Shown here in pieces: positions 54,008 through 64,000 of a DNA stretch of 64,000 bases. Numbering within the stretch: position 1 is the stretch's first letter; each line of letters opens with the position of its first letter. Origin of the DNA: Zantedeschia hybrid cultivar (lineage: Eukaryota > Streptophyta > Magnoliopsida > Alismatales > Araceae); the NCBI GenBank assembly GCA_030544215.1, contig JARZZO010000003.1, positions 47,412,045 through 47,476,044 of the forward strand, in the 5' to 3' direction. Position numbers and translations under genes: made by a program. Under the pieces are notes generated by a model. It was not told where the DNA came from and ran no database searches. It worked only from the letters and a program-made list of their open reading frames with translations.

Positions 54008-56711
54008 TGTAACGACCCACCATCCTATAATCGAGAATCCGATTACTAAATGGATGTCGGACCATTAACTGCGGGTTCACACCCAGATCTCACACAACAC
54101 ATCTGGAGGAGTAAGCGTTAAACAAGGCTAAATATAACAATCGCACGGACTACAAGGAAATTACAAGCGCGCAGGAAGGAAATTAATAATGTCCGTATAT
54201 AATCCAACAATAATTACATAGTCCAAAGAATTAAATAAGTACAGGCAGAAGCAAAGTACAACAACATCGGGGCATACCTCGGAACTGAGATAGCTGCTGG
54301 TCCGCACACCAAAGAGACACCACACGCCGCCACACGCCACGAAGTCCACACCTGAAATTGCAGGGAGTGAGCCACACCAGAATAGGACTCAGTAGGGATC
54401 ATCCGATCCCCGCCTCCCACTCACACACCCACAAGCATAGTAATACAGAAAGATGGCAATTAAATAAAGTAGTAAACACAGCTCCCAAAACCTGATATGA
54501 AACGTACGCATAAGCAATGGAACAGGCACAGTTCTAAGCAATCCGAATAGCCCAACACAATACCACAACTCATAACCAAGGATCCGGCTAAGTGATCAAA
54601 CCATACTGTCGACCGCAGACAAACGTCGCCTCACAACACCACCAACCCTCACGCCTATCCGCCCCTACGGTGTTCCGGGCACCGTAGGGTGAGGCAGTGA
54701 GTCAAACTAGGACTAACTGGGACTAGTGAACCACCACTACCTAGCTACGTATGTACACAAGCAATCTAGACTACTGTCCTACCGATCGGATTTCCTCAAC
54801 GCTAGGATTCGGCGCTTCAAGAGGGCCCTGGGGACCAGCGAAACCCCCGTCAAGCCGAAGCTATAGGGACTACCCACAACCCTAACCTCCCGGGCTGCAT
54901 CAGGCCAAAGGGCGAAGGGTACCACTCGCAACCTTGATATCACAGGTCACATCAGGCCCAGTGGCTAAAGGGGTAAAACAACAATAGCACCACACCCAGC
55001 TCCATAGCAAGAAACGCGCCGGAAGCTGCCACGACAAACAGTAAAGCTCCGACCCGCTGAGACCAAACAGTAACCCCTCGGATAACGTGCTGGCTACTCT
55101 GGCCCGACGGACTCAAGGTGGTTCTGTTTCCCCCAGCCATAGGTGAAAACACAACATGTACCACTCCCCCACCGGTACGGCAACAATGCCACATAGACAC
55201 CAAAGCCCTCCCACTTCGGCACAAGGTGACAAACGTAAACCACAGCTGTTCCAACTCCACAATCGCATAAGCACACAACATAAGATATGATTCCACTCAA
55301 ACAGAAATCCTCAGCCTCGATGTACAATTTAAAGCATGCATTTATTGAACTATCTAACAGTGAAACACATGTTAATAACAAGAGTTAATATGATTCAGCC
55401 TTGAATCGCGTCGCCCGTGGCCGACGCCATTCAAGCCTCTCAACTGGTTCATTTAAACCCGGCCTCAGAATCTGGCCTAAAAGGCGTCGCCAGAGGTAGC
55501 CGCCTATTAAAACGCGTCGCCGTCCCTCGTCGTCTGATAGCGGCAGAAGCGGGGATAGGCTACGGTTGATTTACGTAAAACGCGTCGTCCTGGGAAGCCG
55601 CCTTTTAGAAAGGCGTCGCTGTCCTCAGACGCCATTCTCAACAGAACCCAAAACTGACAGAAACCTCAATCGGGGCGATTTCTGCCTAAATGGCGTCGTG
55701 CTAGCCCGTCGCCATTCTAAATGGCGTCGTCTTAGCACGACGTCATTTAGCACCATAAACCAGGTTCTGCAACTCTACCCGAAGGTCCTCCTTTTCACCC
55801 CAAACACCCTAAAATCACACCAAAATAGAAAAGGAAGAAGGGAAACCAAACTACCATGTGAAACCCACAAATCCACATTCATAAACACGGCCATTCCACT
55901 AAGAAACCCCCCCTTAACATGCTCATTCTACCCCAAACGCATCATGCATCACAATAGGAATCAGTGATAAAACAACCACAATCCATGCAAGGTTCGTCCC
56001 CCTACTGGTTTCTTGAACTCCTCCTGGCTCCGTGCCGCCAAACCGCCGTACCGCAGACTGCCGCTGGTACCCCCGAGAATGTTGCCATTCCGCCGGGACG
56101 TCGGCCGCCGTCCAGAGAATGGAACGCCGCGAAGGAAGTGGTGGTGGTAGTAGCGAGAGGTAGAGAGTCGTTGGAGTGGTGGAAGAGGAAGAGAGGGAAA
56201 GGAAAGGGAAGGAGGGATCGGAGGGGGGTGGAGAGAGCGAGGAGAGAGAGTGAGAGGGTGAGAATGAGGGAAAGAAGGAGAGGCTCGCGGGGTCAATCCG
56301 AAACAGGGTAAAACGCGTCGTGCGATACAGACGCCTATCAGATGACAGGACGGGCCGTACTGACAGAAGCTCTGAAACGCGTCGCTCACCACAGACGCCG
56401 TTCAGACGACAAGACCGGCACCGTACACTGACACCGCAGGGTCGCAGTCTGAATGGCGTTGTCCATCCCAGACGCCGTTCAGACGACACGACAGGGGCCG
56501 TACTCTCGCGGCCCGAAACCCGCCCACGTGGCGCCCACGTGGCACAACAGCAACTCTCCTAAATGGCGTCCACGCAGCAAGACGCCGTTTGAAAGGCGTC
56601 ATGCAGTCTAGACGTCATTCAGAAGGAACTCTCAAGACCCCTCAAGGTCCAAACCAGGGAATCCGGCCCGAAACTGACCCGAATACTGAACCCGAAATCT
56701 CAGTCCTTACA
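54008..56711. mobile_element. Solo C-LTR copy C with GCCGT target duplication
   Basis: TGTAACGACCC...TCCTTACA with GCCGT at 54003-54007 and 56712-56716, 2704 bp. It is inverted relative to copies A and B. It holds at least ten GGCGTC dyads (55402-56640), a purine-rich stretch (56150-56290), and the CTACTGAG module in reverse (54361-54395). No coding region. It interrupts the last codons of copia-A copy 4 pol. Confidence 0.94.
55402..56640. repeat. GGCGTC/GACGCC dyad cluster in C-LTR copy C
   Basis: The densest group. CTTGAATCGCGTCG with CGACGCCATTCAAG (55402-55437, 13 of 14 paired, 8-nt loop); CTAAATGGCGTCGT with ACGACGTCATTTAG (55718-55751, 13 of 14, 6-nt loop); others near 55482, 55576, 55688, 56310, 56376, 56449, 56561 and 56592. 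Confidence 0.85.
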
Positions 56712-56784
56712 GCCGTTGTCTCAAATTGTGTTTGAGCATCACCTAGAGTCTATAAGCTTACTGTATAAAGGTAATTGGCTTTAG
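56712..56784 (+). pseudogene. Copia pol C-terminus, copy 4
   Basis: Resumes after the C-LTR: PLSQIVFEHHLESISLLYKG, then NWL and TAG at 56782-56784. It matches the C-terminus of copy 5. Confidence 0.9.
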
Positions 56785-56787
56785 GCC

Positions 56788-56798
56788 AAGTGAGAGAT
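56788..56798 (+). other. Polypurine tract of copia-A copy 4
   Basis: AAGTGAGAGAT directly before TGTTAG; one G-to-A change from copy 5. Confidence 0.88.
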
Positions 56799-57960
56799 TG
56801 TTAGTCTTAGGTGGCCTACAAGCCAATATGACTTTGTAATCTCGTTCATTTATTAATATATAATGGCATTATATCCATTTTGTATAATTTGTTATTATTG
56901 TCTCATAATGAAGTCCGTGAATATGTGCGATAGTGATCAGATTATGATGAGATCATACTAGTGAGACTGATCACTTAAACACACATTTTCTTAATAGTTC
57001 CTAATCGAAAGATATCCGAGAAGAACATCGGATATCCGGTTAGACTAGTACAGATTACTCCCTCTCATAAGATGAAGGTGACTGATCTCATAGTCACTTG
57101 TATGGAGACACTAAGGCGAATTTGTAGGTGCTCATTAGAGAATGAGTTCACTGAACAGATCCGACCGAATCTTTGGATGGTATTGTACCTCACTGTCAAC
57201 CAGTTTGATTCTATTGTCGCAGTTGCGTGAATGATCCTCGGACCTGAGACACCAAGGACACCTTGTCAGTGGACTTCTGTGCTTTGGTTTATGAATCTCT
57301 AACCACGGGATTCTAAACAGCCAAGGATCGAGTACAGCGGAATACCGTCGAAGGGAATTGAGTGTCAATACGGAACCATTCGCTCTCGGTACTTAGAGAG
57401 AGAATGCTCAAAGAAGGATGCGCGGAAGTCCCTGGCCAGGGCAGACGATAATATTAGGAAAAGAGTTTTTTGATATTATTCGGCAGCATCCGATCCAAGT
57501 GAGTCGACCGGTTAGGGTTGGACAGTATACCATATCCCGAGTTAACTCGAGAGCATTGTACGAATGAAGGACTATATCCATGCGGTAACTATCGGCGGAA
57601 AGGTTCCAAGAGTGGGTTACTTAACTCCGATACCTTCCTGATTCACGCAGTGTTACTTGGCACCCAACGTGATCGGAGGCCCAATCGATCGAATTTGATG
57701 TGAGACATTGATTCGATTGATTAATTAATTAATATGAGTTATTAATTGATTAATCAGGCCAGTGAGAAGTCACTGGGCTTATTAGGCCATTAACCAAACT
57801 GGTTATTGGGCCTAGAGGGTCACACGCAAATGATTCTCAAGGCGATGGATAAATAAGTCGGTTTTATATAAATTGGAGATTTTTTATGAAAAATCGCGCG
57901 GTTAATATAAAATGTAGCGAACGGGCTAAGTAGGCCAAACAGCTACTAACCCTAGCCGCC
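56799..57960 (+). repeat. Copia-A 3' LTR, copy 4, right end missing
   Basis: TGTTAGTCTTAGGTGGCC... aligns to the family until ACCCTAGCCGCC at 57960, then ends abruptly. About 380 bp of the LTR are lost. Confidence 0.9.
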
Positions 57961-59966
57961 TAATGTTTTAAAAAAGGTAAGTAATTCTAAAAATTTTATA
58001 AAATTCTCCATAATGTTTAAATTTTAGAGTAACCTGTTGGTACCAATTTTTCATGAAAATTCACGTTAATAACCTTTTTTTTCCTCTACATGAGTTGTTT
58101 TCACCTGCCTAGTTTTCCTCATTACTTTGAGTATATGCTACTAGCAATAGTGATATGTGAGCTTCCTTAAGTCTTGAAGGATATACATGATATGTTTATG
58201 ACGTGGATGGTAAATTTGACTAAGTGGAATACTAATTTAATTAATGAACATGCTTATATGCTATGAGATACATATGTTGTTAGATTTGCTCTTATTTAGT
58301 AGGAAACACATTTGATTCTATATGCTATATGTGACCATGTTTTGTATCATGACTTTATCTTAAAAATGTGTCACTATATAATTCTCAATCATATGTATTT
58401 AGTTATCATTTGAATTTGAACTCTTATTATATGTCTAGCATGTGGTGGATATTGATGCCTACTGAGTACTTGGACTCATAAACCTACTAATCCTCTCAAA
58501 CTTTTCAAGCAAGAAGTAAACTAGAAAATAGAATTGCTTAGGATTTAGAAAAATAATTGCTACATTAAGAGGTGCTGCATATTAGAGTTCTTAGACATAT
58601 TTATTCTCAGATTCAAGGATTTGAGAGATTTGATGTATGTTCTTCTATTTGGTGAGATTGAGAGTTTAATTATTAATTTATGGATAGTCATTTGTGAACT
58701 TTGATATTTGGCCACTTATTTGAAATTTGAGATAGTTATGACATTAAGTTATCTGAATTGTCTTGTGGTTGTTTATCTCTCGTATCTATTTGTTGTGTGA
58801 AATCTATTCCAATATTGCACGTTTAAGGTTTAAAGTAAGTCAAAATCTCAAACCATATCTGAAGCATAACAAACATTATATGAATGTATCCATGTTATGA
58901 GTGAGAAGAAGAACATATTATTGAATCCTTCCATGTGGGATGGTTGACATGATTCATGAATGAGGGATTATTATTTACTTGGCATACCTTCCTTTCTTAT
59001 TATGATTACATTATGATAATTTGCTCGATAAAATTTTCGTGGGTCTTCATGGGCACGAGATCCCTACTGAGTTCTCTTCTTGAGACTTAGCCCTTTGTAG
59101 GTGCAGATGGAATCAGATATTGAAGTCATTAGATGGGTGGTGGCAGCATGGTAGTTTAGACCTTGGAATCGGTATAATCTTATATTTGCTAATTGTATTT
59201 TGGACATGTATAATTATAGACTTTGTGTCTATGTAATCCATTGATTACTTGTAATTGAATATTTATTATAATAGAATTGCAGGAACTGGGAGAGTGTATG
59301 AATGATTCAGGTTTTATCCCTGAGGATGTATTTTTTTTGTGGGTTATATTCCCATTTCTTTTATTGTGTGCAAACTGCAGTCAGATGATGACTTGTAGAT
59401 CAGATTGTGAATTAGTAACAGTTCGAAATAACAGTTTGGGACATTACATGGATGTTGCAAATTTGTTTGTTTGATAAAATGAAGGGAAGGGACCAATTTG
59501 CACAAAACATCATGATCACTTGTGAGCATAGAGTGGATGCCCAAGGGAAGCAACTTAGTTGTTCAATAGGATGTTGAAGATGCTTGTGGGTGGCAATAAG
59601 CAACTTGATGTGCAACTATTAAGAAGATCATTATTTGGTAATTATCATTAACCAAAATTTATAAGGGCCATCCGAACATGTTCTCATATCACTTTTGATA
59701 TTGTACAAATTCATCCTAATATGGAAAATTTGTATGATATCATTCTTAACATTGATACACTATGTTATAAAGTAATAATATTAAAACTACTACCATACCA
59801 AAAAAATTTATACTTAAACGAAACAGGATGTATAATATCCTTAATTGTTTTACAAACGTATTATTCTATCTAAATCTATTTAATATGACTTTTATATACT
59901 TGATCACAAAATATCTACATGGGACTCCTGTTATTCCATAATTGCCAAAAACGACACAATATTAGA
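57961..59966. other. Uncharacterised sequence, possible degraded LTR
   Basis: AT-rich, without a credible coding frame. At 59061-59110 CCCTACTGAG...GAGACTTAGCCC...GTAGGTGCAG resembles the CTACTGAG...GACTCACCCC module of the C-LTRs, and a weaker copy lies at 58461-58480. It may be an old LTR of that general type. Confidence 0.4.
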
Positions 59967-60196
59967 CAAGGGATAATTTCATATTAACCACTCTTGTATG
60001 CTAAATTTAAAAAATGACATGCTTATTTGTGTATTATCATACATACCCTTATAAAAACAACATATATATCAAATATGCCATTGAAGTGGCAGTTTTGAAG
60101 CATTATGCATATTAAGGTGGTATACAAGAAAATACATAAATAAGCATGGCACTTTAGAAATTTAACATTCAAGAATGGTTAAGATGAAATTATCCC
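59967..60196. mobile_element. MITE-like element with ~100-bp terminal inverted repeats
   Basis: The left arm CAAGGGATAATTTCATATTAACCA... and the right arm, read in reverse (GGGATAATTTCATCTTAACCA...), match for about 100 bp at roughly 80%, including TCTTG(T/A)ATG and CATGCTTATTT. Flanked by TATTAGA at 59960-59966 and 60197-60203. The 7-8 bp duplication and CAAGGG end suggest a hAT-like origin; no transposase is present. Confidence 0.7.
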
Positions 60197-60203
60197 TATT
60201 AGA

Positions 60204-61341
60204 AAATATCAAGAATGGTAATTTGTTCCTTTGAAATTGGAATTTTAGAAGAAGCTCTTAAATTTTTTTAAATAGTAAAATACAAATATGTAAAAGTAAT
60301 GAACAATAACATTACTTTTAAGTTTTTTTCATAAGAATGCATGAAATAAACATAATCAGATAGTAGTTACTTATATAGTAGTTATTATAAATAGATTTTT
60401 GGTATTAGTTTAAATAGTAAATTTTTTTATAATTAGTAAACATTTAAGACAAGCTATTTGTAAATAATTGATGATATTTTGAGTAGTATATTAGAAACAA
60501 TGTGCCTTTTGTCTCATACATATATAAACTTTATGAAGAGTGCATCTTTTGGATATTTTAAACTCATCTTATTGGATGTTTTAAAAGTTCCTGTGCCCCT
60601 TTTAGTAATCCTTCCAAAAAGAAACAAACATCTCTATGCACCAAGCTCATGTCCTTAGGTGTCTACACTGTAATCTACCAGTAACTTTATAGGCCATGAA
60701 TTTAAAAAAAAAAAAAAATCTATTTTCATAGGTGCGCGTAAGAAATGCCTTAGTATGAATGATGTTATCTTGAGACAAAGTAAGAGTGAAATGTTACAAC
60801 AATTTGACCACTACAATGGGTATTTTTCCCCAATGAAATTTTTTGAGAGATCATTATTTGAATCTAAAATCTGAATGAATTGATAATGAGTTTTTTTTTA
60901 ATCTAGAATTCTATTCTTTCTTCCTTTTTTTAGATTCATAGTGGAGAAGGAAAAACGCAGGTGTCCCAAATTGACAGCCCAAAACACCAAGAGAGTAGGA
61001 CAAAACTTAGAGAATAATGTGGCGTAGGAGGTCCAAACAGTAAAGGCCTCAGGCCACTAATAGCGGGTGTTCCCAATAAAACCCCTGGGTAAGCCCAGGG
61101 ATTGAGGACTCAACGATCCCAAAAGATCATGTCCTGATCCATCTAGAAGCAACTGGTCCCCTTGGGAAATGTGCAAACCATAGAAGTTATGACCACTTGA
61201 GGACCTAAGAAGACCGACGAAGGCACCCACGAGCTAAGGTGGCATGCCCCATTTACCCCGACCACCGAGTACCAAGGACCTACTAGTCCTTGGGAAATCT
61301 AGAAGGTTGTAGGCCCACTGACATGTCTTTCATGTGGCAAC
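60204..61341. other. Uncharacterised sequence, interrupted by a solo LTR
   Basis: 60204-60950 is AT-rich with a poly-A run (about 60702-60717). 60951-61341 is of mixed composition (for example CCAATAAAACCCCTGGGTAAGCC) and continues at 62883. No gene seen. Confidence 0.4.
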
Positions 61342-62877
61342 TGTTAGTCTTAGGTGGCCTACAAGCCAATCTGACTATATAAATCTCGTTCATTTATTAA
61401 TAAAATGACATAATATTCAGTATGTGTAATTCATATTGTTATCGTCTCATAATAAAGTCCGTGAATATGTCCGATAGTGATCAGATTATGATGAGATCAT
61501 ACTAATAAGATAGATCACTTAAACACACATATTTTTAATAGTTCATAGTTAGAGGATATCCGAGAAGGACATCGGATATCCGGTCAGACTAGTACAGATT
61601 ACTCCAGCTCATAAGATGAGGGTAATTGATCTTATAGTCACTTGTGTGGAGACACTAAGGAAAATCTATAGGTGCCCATTAGAGAATGAGTTCACGGAAC
61701 TGATCTGAATAAATCGTTGGATGGTATTGTACCTCACTGTCAACCAAGTTAATTATATTGTCGCAGTTGCGTGGATGGTCTTCGGACCTGAGACACCAAG
61801 GACACCTTGTCTGTGGACTTCTGTACTTTGACCTTGGTTTATGAATCTCTAACCACGGGATTCTAAATAGCCAAGAATTAGGTACAGCAAAATACCGTTG
61901 AAGGGAATTGAGTGTTAATAAGGAATCATTCGCTCTCAGTACTTAGAGAGAGAATGCTCTAAGAAGGATGCGCGGAAGTCCCTAGCCAGGGCAGACGATA
62001 ATATTGGACAAGGAGTTCTCCGATATTATACAGCAGCATCTGATCCAAGTGAGTCGACCGGTTAGGGTTTGACAGTATACCATACCCTGAGTTGACTTGA
62101 GAGCATTGTACGAATAAAGGATTATATCCACGCGGTAACTGTCGGTGGAAAGGTTCCAAGAGTGGGTTACTTAACCCTAATACCTTCCGGGTTCATGCGG
62201 TGTTGCTTGGCACCCAACGTGATCGAAGGCCCGATCAAATTCGATGTGCGATATTAATTCGATCAATTAATTAATTAATTAATATGTTATTAATTGATTA
62301 ATCAGGCCAGTGATGAGTCACTGGGCTTATTGGGCGATTAACCGGATTGGTTATTGGGCCTAGAGGGTCACACGCAAATAATTCTCAAGGCGGTGGATAA
62401 TAAAGTGGGTTTTATATTAACCGGAGGTTTTTATGAAAAATTGCATAGTTAGTATAAAATATAGCGAACGGGCTGAGCAGGCCAAGCGGCTGCTAACCCT
62501 AGTTGCCCCCTCCTCTCTTCCTCTCTCTCTCTGGCGTCCTAGAAGATTCGGGATCCCCGGATCTACTTCGCCGCTCCTCCGACTCCCGTTTGACGGGAAA
62601 TCGTCCGTGCGATGCGGCGAACAGCGGAGACTTCGTGGGCTGCAAAGAACGAGGAACGTAAGGATATATATCGCGAGGAGGATCACATGGAGTCCACTAG
62701 AGGCTGGGCGCTTGCCCGGCTTGCGGTGTCACACCGACGGAACTGATCAGTTACGGATTCGAGTCCGCGCAAGGTAAGAACCGATTATCTGGTTTTTAGA
62801 ATTTCGAAATAGGACTCGAATCGCAGATATTTTATTCCACTGCGTTTTGCGATCTGGAGAAACACGAGAACCCAACA
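61342..62877 (+). mobile_element. Solo copia-A LTR with GCAAC target duplication
   Basis: TGTTAGTCTTAGGTGGCC...GAGAACCCAACA, 1536 bp, flanked by GCAAC at 61337-61341 and 62878-62882. No primer site follows, so it is a solo LTR from LTR-LTR recombination. Confidence 0.95.
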
Positions 62878-62882
62878 GCAAC

Positions 62883-63188
62883 ACCATGGGTCATAATCCG
62901 TCAGGGGTGTGGGACCCCCAGAGAAAAAGCCTCATTAGGAAAATCTTCAACATAACATATGGAATGGACCCATGTCATCATTAGCATGGGGACCCATTCC
63001 CTAACCAATGATTAGACCTCATTAACCCAAACTAAACATGACTAGGCCTTCCAGGCCCTTGCATGGTGCCCCCATAGCAATAGATCATATGGCACATGCC
63101 CCTTTTGCAGGGGGTTCATGTCTACTTTCATCTGTCTAAAGGGCCCCTATAAAAGCGACGACCCTCCTCCTTCAGAAGGGATGGACAA
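62883..63188 (+). other. Continuation of the target sequence, with TATA-like box
   Basis: Same sequence as before the solo LTR. CTATAAAAGCG at 63148-63158 resembles a core promoter and hints that 60951-63188 may belong to another LTR. No coding frame. Confidence 0.4.
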
Positions 63189-64000
63189 TGTTGGGTTCTC
63201 AGGTTTCTCCGGATCTCCTACGCAGCGGAAATAAAAATAAAAACGGAGATCCGTTCCCATTTCGAAAAATCTAAAAACCAGATTATCAGATAATCGGTTC
63301 TTACCGTGTGCGGATTCGAATCCGCAACCGTTCGGTTCCGTCGGTGTGACACCGCAAGCCGCAAGCGCCCGGCCTCTAGCGGAGTCCACACGATCCTCCT
63401 CGCGATGGATATCCTCACGTTCCTCGTTCTTCGCAGCCCACAAAGTCTCCGTCGTTTGCCGCAACGTTCGCCGCAACGCACGGACGATTTCCCGTCGAAC
63501 GAGATTCGGAGATGCGGCGGAGCAGATCCAGGGATCCGGATTCTTCTGGGACACTAGAGAGAGAGAGAAAGAGAGGCGGGGGCGGCTAGGGTTAGCAGCA
63601 GCTTGGCTTGCTCAGCCCGTTCGCTATATTTTATACTAACCGCGCGGTTTTTCATAAAAACCCCCGGTTTATATAAAACCCACTTATTTATCCATCGCCT
63701 TGAGAATCATTTGCGTGTGACCCTCTAGGCCCAATTACTAGTCCAGTTAATAGCCCAATAAGCCCAATGACTCCTCACTGGCTTTATTAATCAATTAATA
63801 ACTCTTTATTAATTAATTAATCAATCGAATTGGTGTCGCACATCGAATTCGACTGGGCCTCCAATCACGTTGGGTGCCAAGCAACACCGCGTGAACTCAG
63901 AAGGTATCAGGGTTAAGTAACCCACTCTTGGAACCTTTCCGTCGACAGTTACCGTGTAGATATAATCCTTCATTCGTACAATGCTCTCGAGTCAACTCAA
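63189..64000 (-). repeat. Copia-A LTR, minus orientation, runs off the window
   Basis: Starts TGTTGGGTTCTCAGG and follows the family to the window end (first ~810 bp). No primer site lies to its left, so this is either a solo LTR or the 3' LTR of a minus-strand element extending beyond the window. Confidence 0.9.

Larger units (their letters stand above)
27633..57960 (+). mobile_element. Copia-A copy 4, split by two nested insertions
   Basis: Plus-strand element: 5' LTR remnant, primer site, leader, hairpin array, gag with capsid deletion, protease, integrase (to 33599), then after copia-B the RT and RNase H (52433-54007), after a solo C-LTR the pol C-terminus and polypurine tract (56712-56798), and a 3' LTR cut at 57960. 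The reading frame across the copia-B gap is continuous at codon level: PRL on the left and PEQYVGHI on the right share the TAGAC duplication. Both outer LTR ends are missing. Confidence 0.92.

Noticed and set aside
59277..59474. Short plus-strand frame with a hydrophobic stretch
   Set aside because: 65 codons in AT-rich sequence, no start context, no recognised family.

Overview
The window is plant nuclear DNA made almost entirely of nested, broken LTR retrotransposons. No host gene, rRNA, true tRNA gene or CRISPR array was found. The evidence for a flowering plant is an initiator-Met-tRNA primer site (TGGTATCAGAGCCA) in the copia elements, an Athila-type Ty3/gypsy pol, and a Tat/Ogre-type Ty3/gypsy element with a second (archaeal-type) RNase H, a G-patch and a tRNA-Arg-like primer site. 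The species cannot be named from this.

Four main groups are present. (1) Copia-A: LTR about 1.54 kb, TGTTAG...CCCAACA; five copies or parts with internal sequence or a partial LTR, plus one solo LTR and one edge LTR. (2) Copia-B: LTR about 1.59 kb, TGATAG...CCTAACA; one copy with both LTRs. (3) Ty3/gypsy elements: one Tat-like, one Athila-like, and a solo Athila-like LTR. (4) C-LTR: LTRs of 2.1-2.7 kb ending TGTAACGACC / CTTACA, with no internal region seen.

Layout. 1-2781: leader, primer site and truncated 5' LTR of copia-A copy 1 (minus). 2802-4392: truncated C-LTR. 4393-15719: Tat element (minus), with a solo Athila-like LTR (4694-6503, TSD ATAGC) and a solo C-LTR (11572-13719, TSD TAACA) inside it. 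15720-20714: copia-A copy 3 (plus), cut by the Athila element at 20715-27632 (minus). 27633-57960: copia-A copy 4 (plus). Its pol is split by copia-B (33600-52427, TSD TAGAC). The RNase H of copia-B is in turn split by copia-A copy 5 (41334-50548, minus, TSD TGGAG). A solo C-LTR (54008-56711, TSD GCCGT) sits near the end of copy 4. 57961-64000: uncharacterised sequence with a small TIR element, a solo copia-A LTR (61342-62877, TSD GCAAC) and an inverted copia-A LTR running off the window.

The strongest unexplained signals are in non-coding RNA-like sequence. Just upstream of gag, every copia copy whose gag-proximal leader is inside the window carries the same architecture: a long-range helix, four evenly spaced stem-loops and a two-hairpin junction. 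Several stems change on both sides between families while keeping their pairing. A separate family of ~35-bp dyads (AATGGCGTCG...CGACGCCATT) recurs at least 20 times in C-LTRs and also in the unrelated Tat LTR and leader. Copia-A copies 4 and 5 share one deletion of the gag capsid region, and copy 5 carries a leader segment closely matching copia-B. Together these suggest a capsid-less copia lineage packaged in trans. All coding regions are interrupted and are annotated as pseudogenes.
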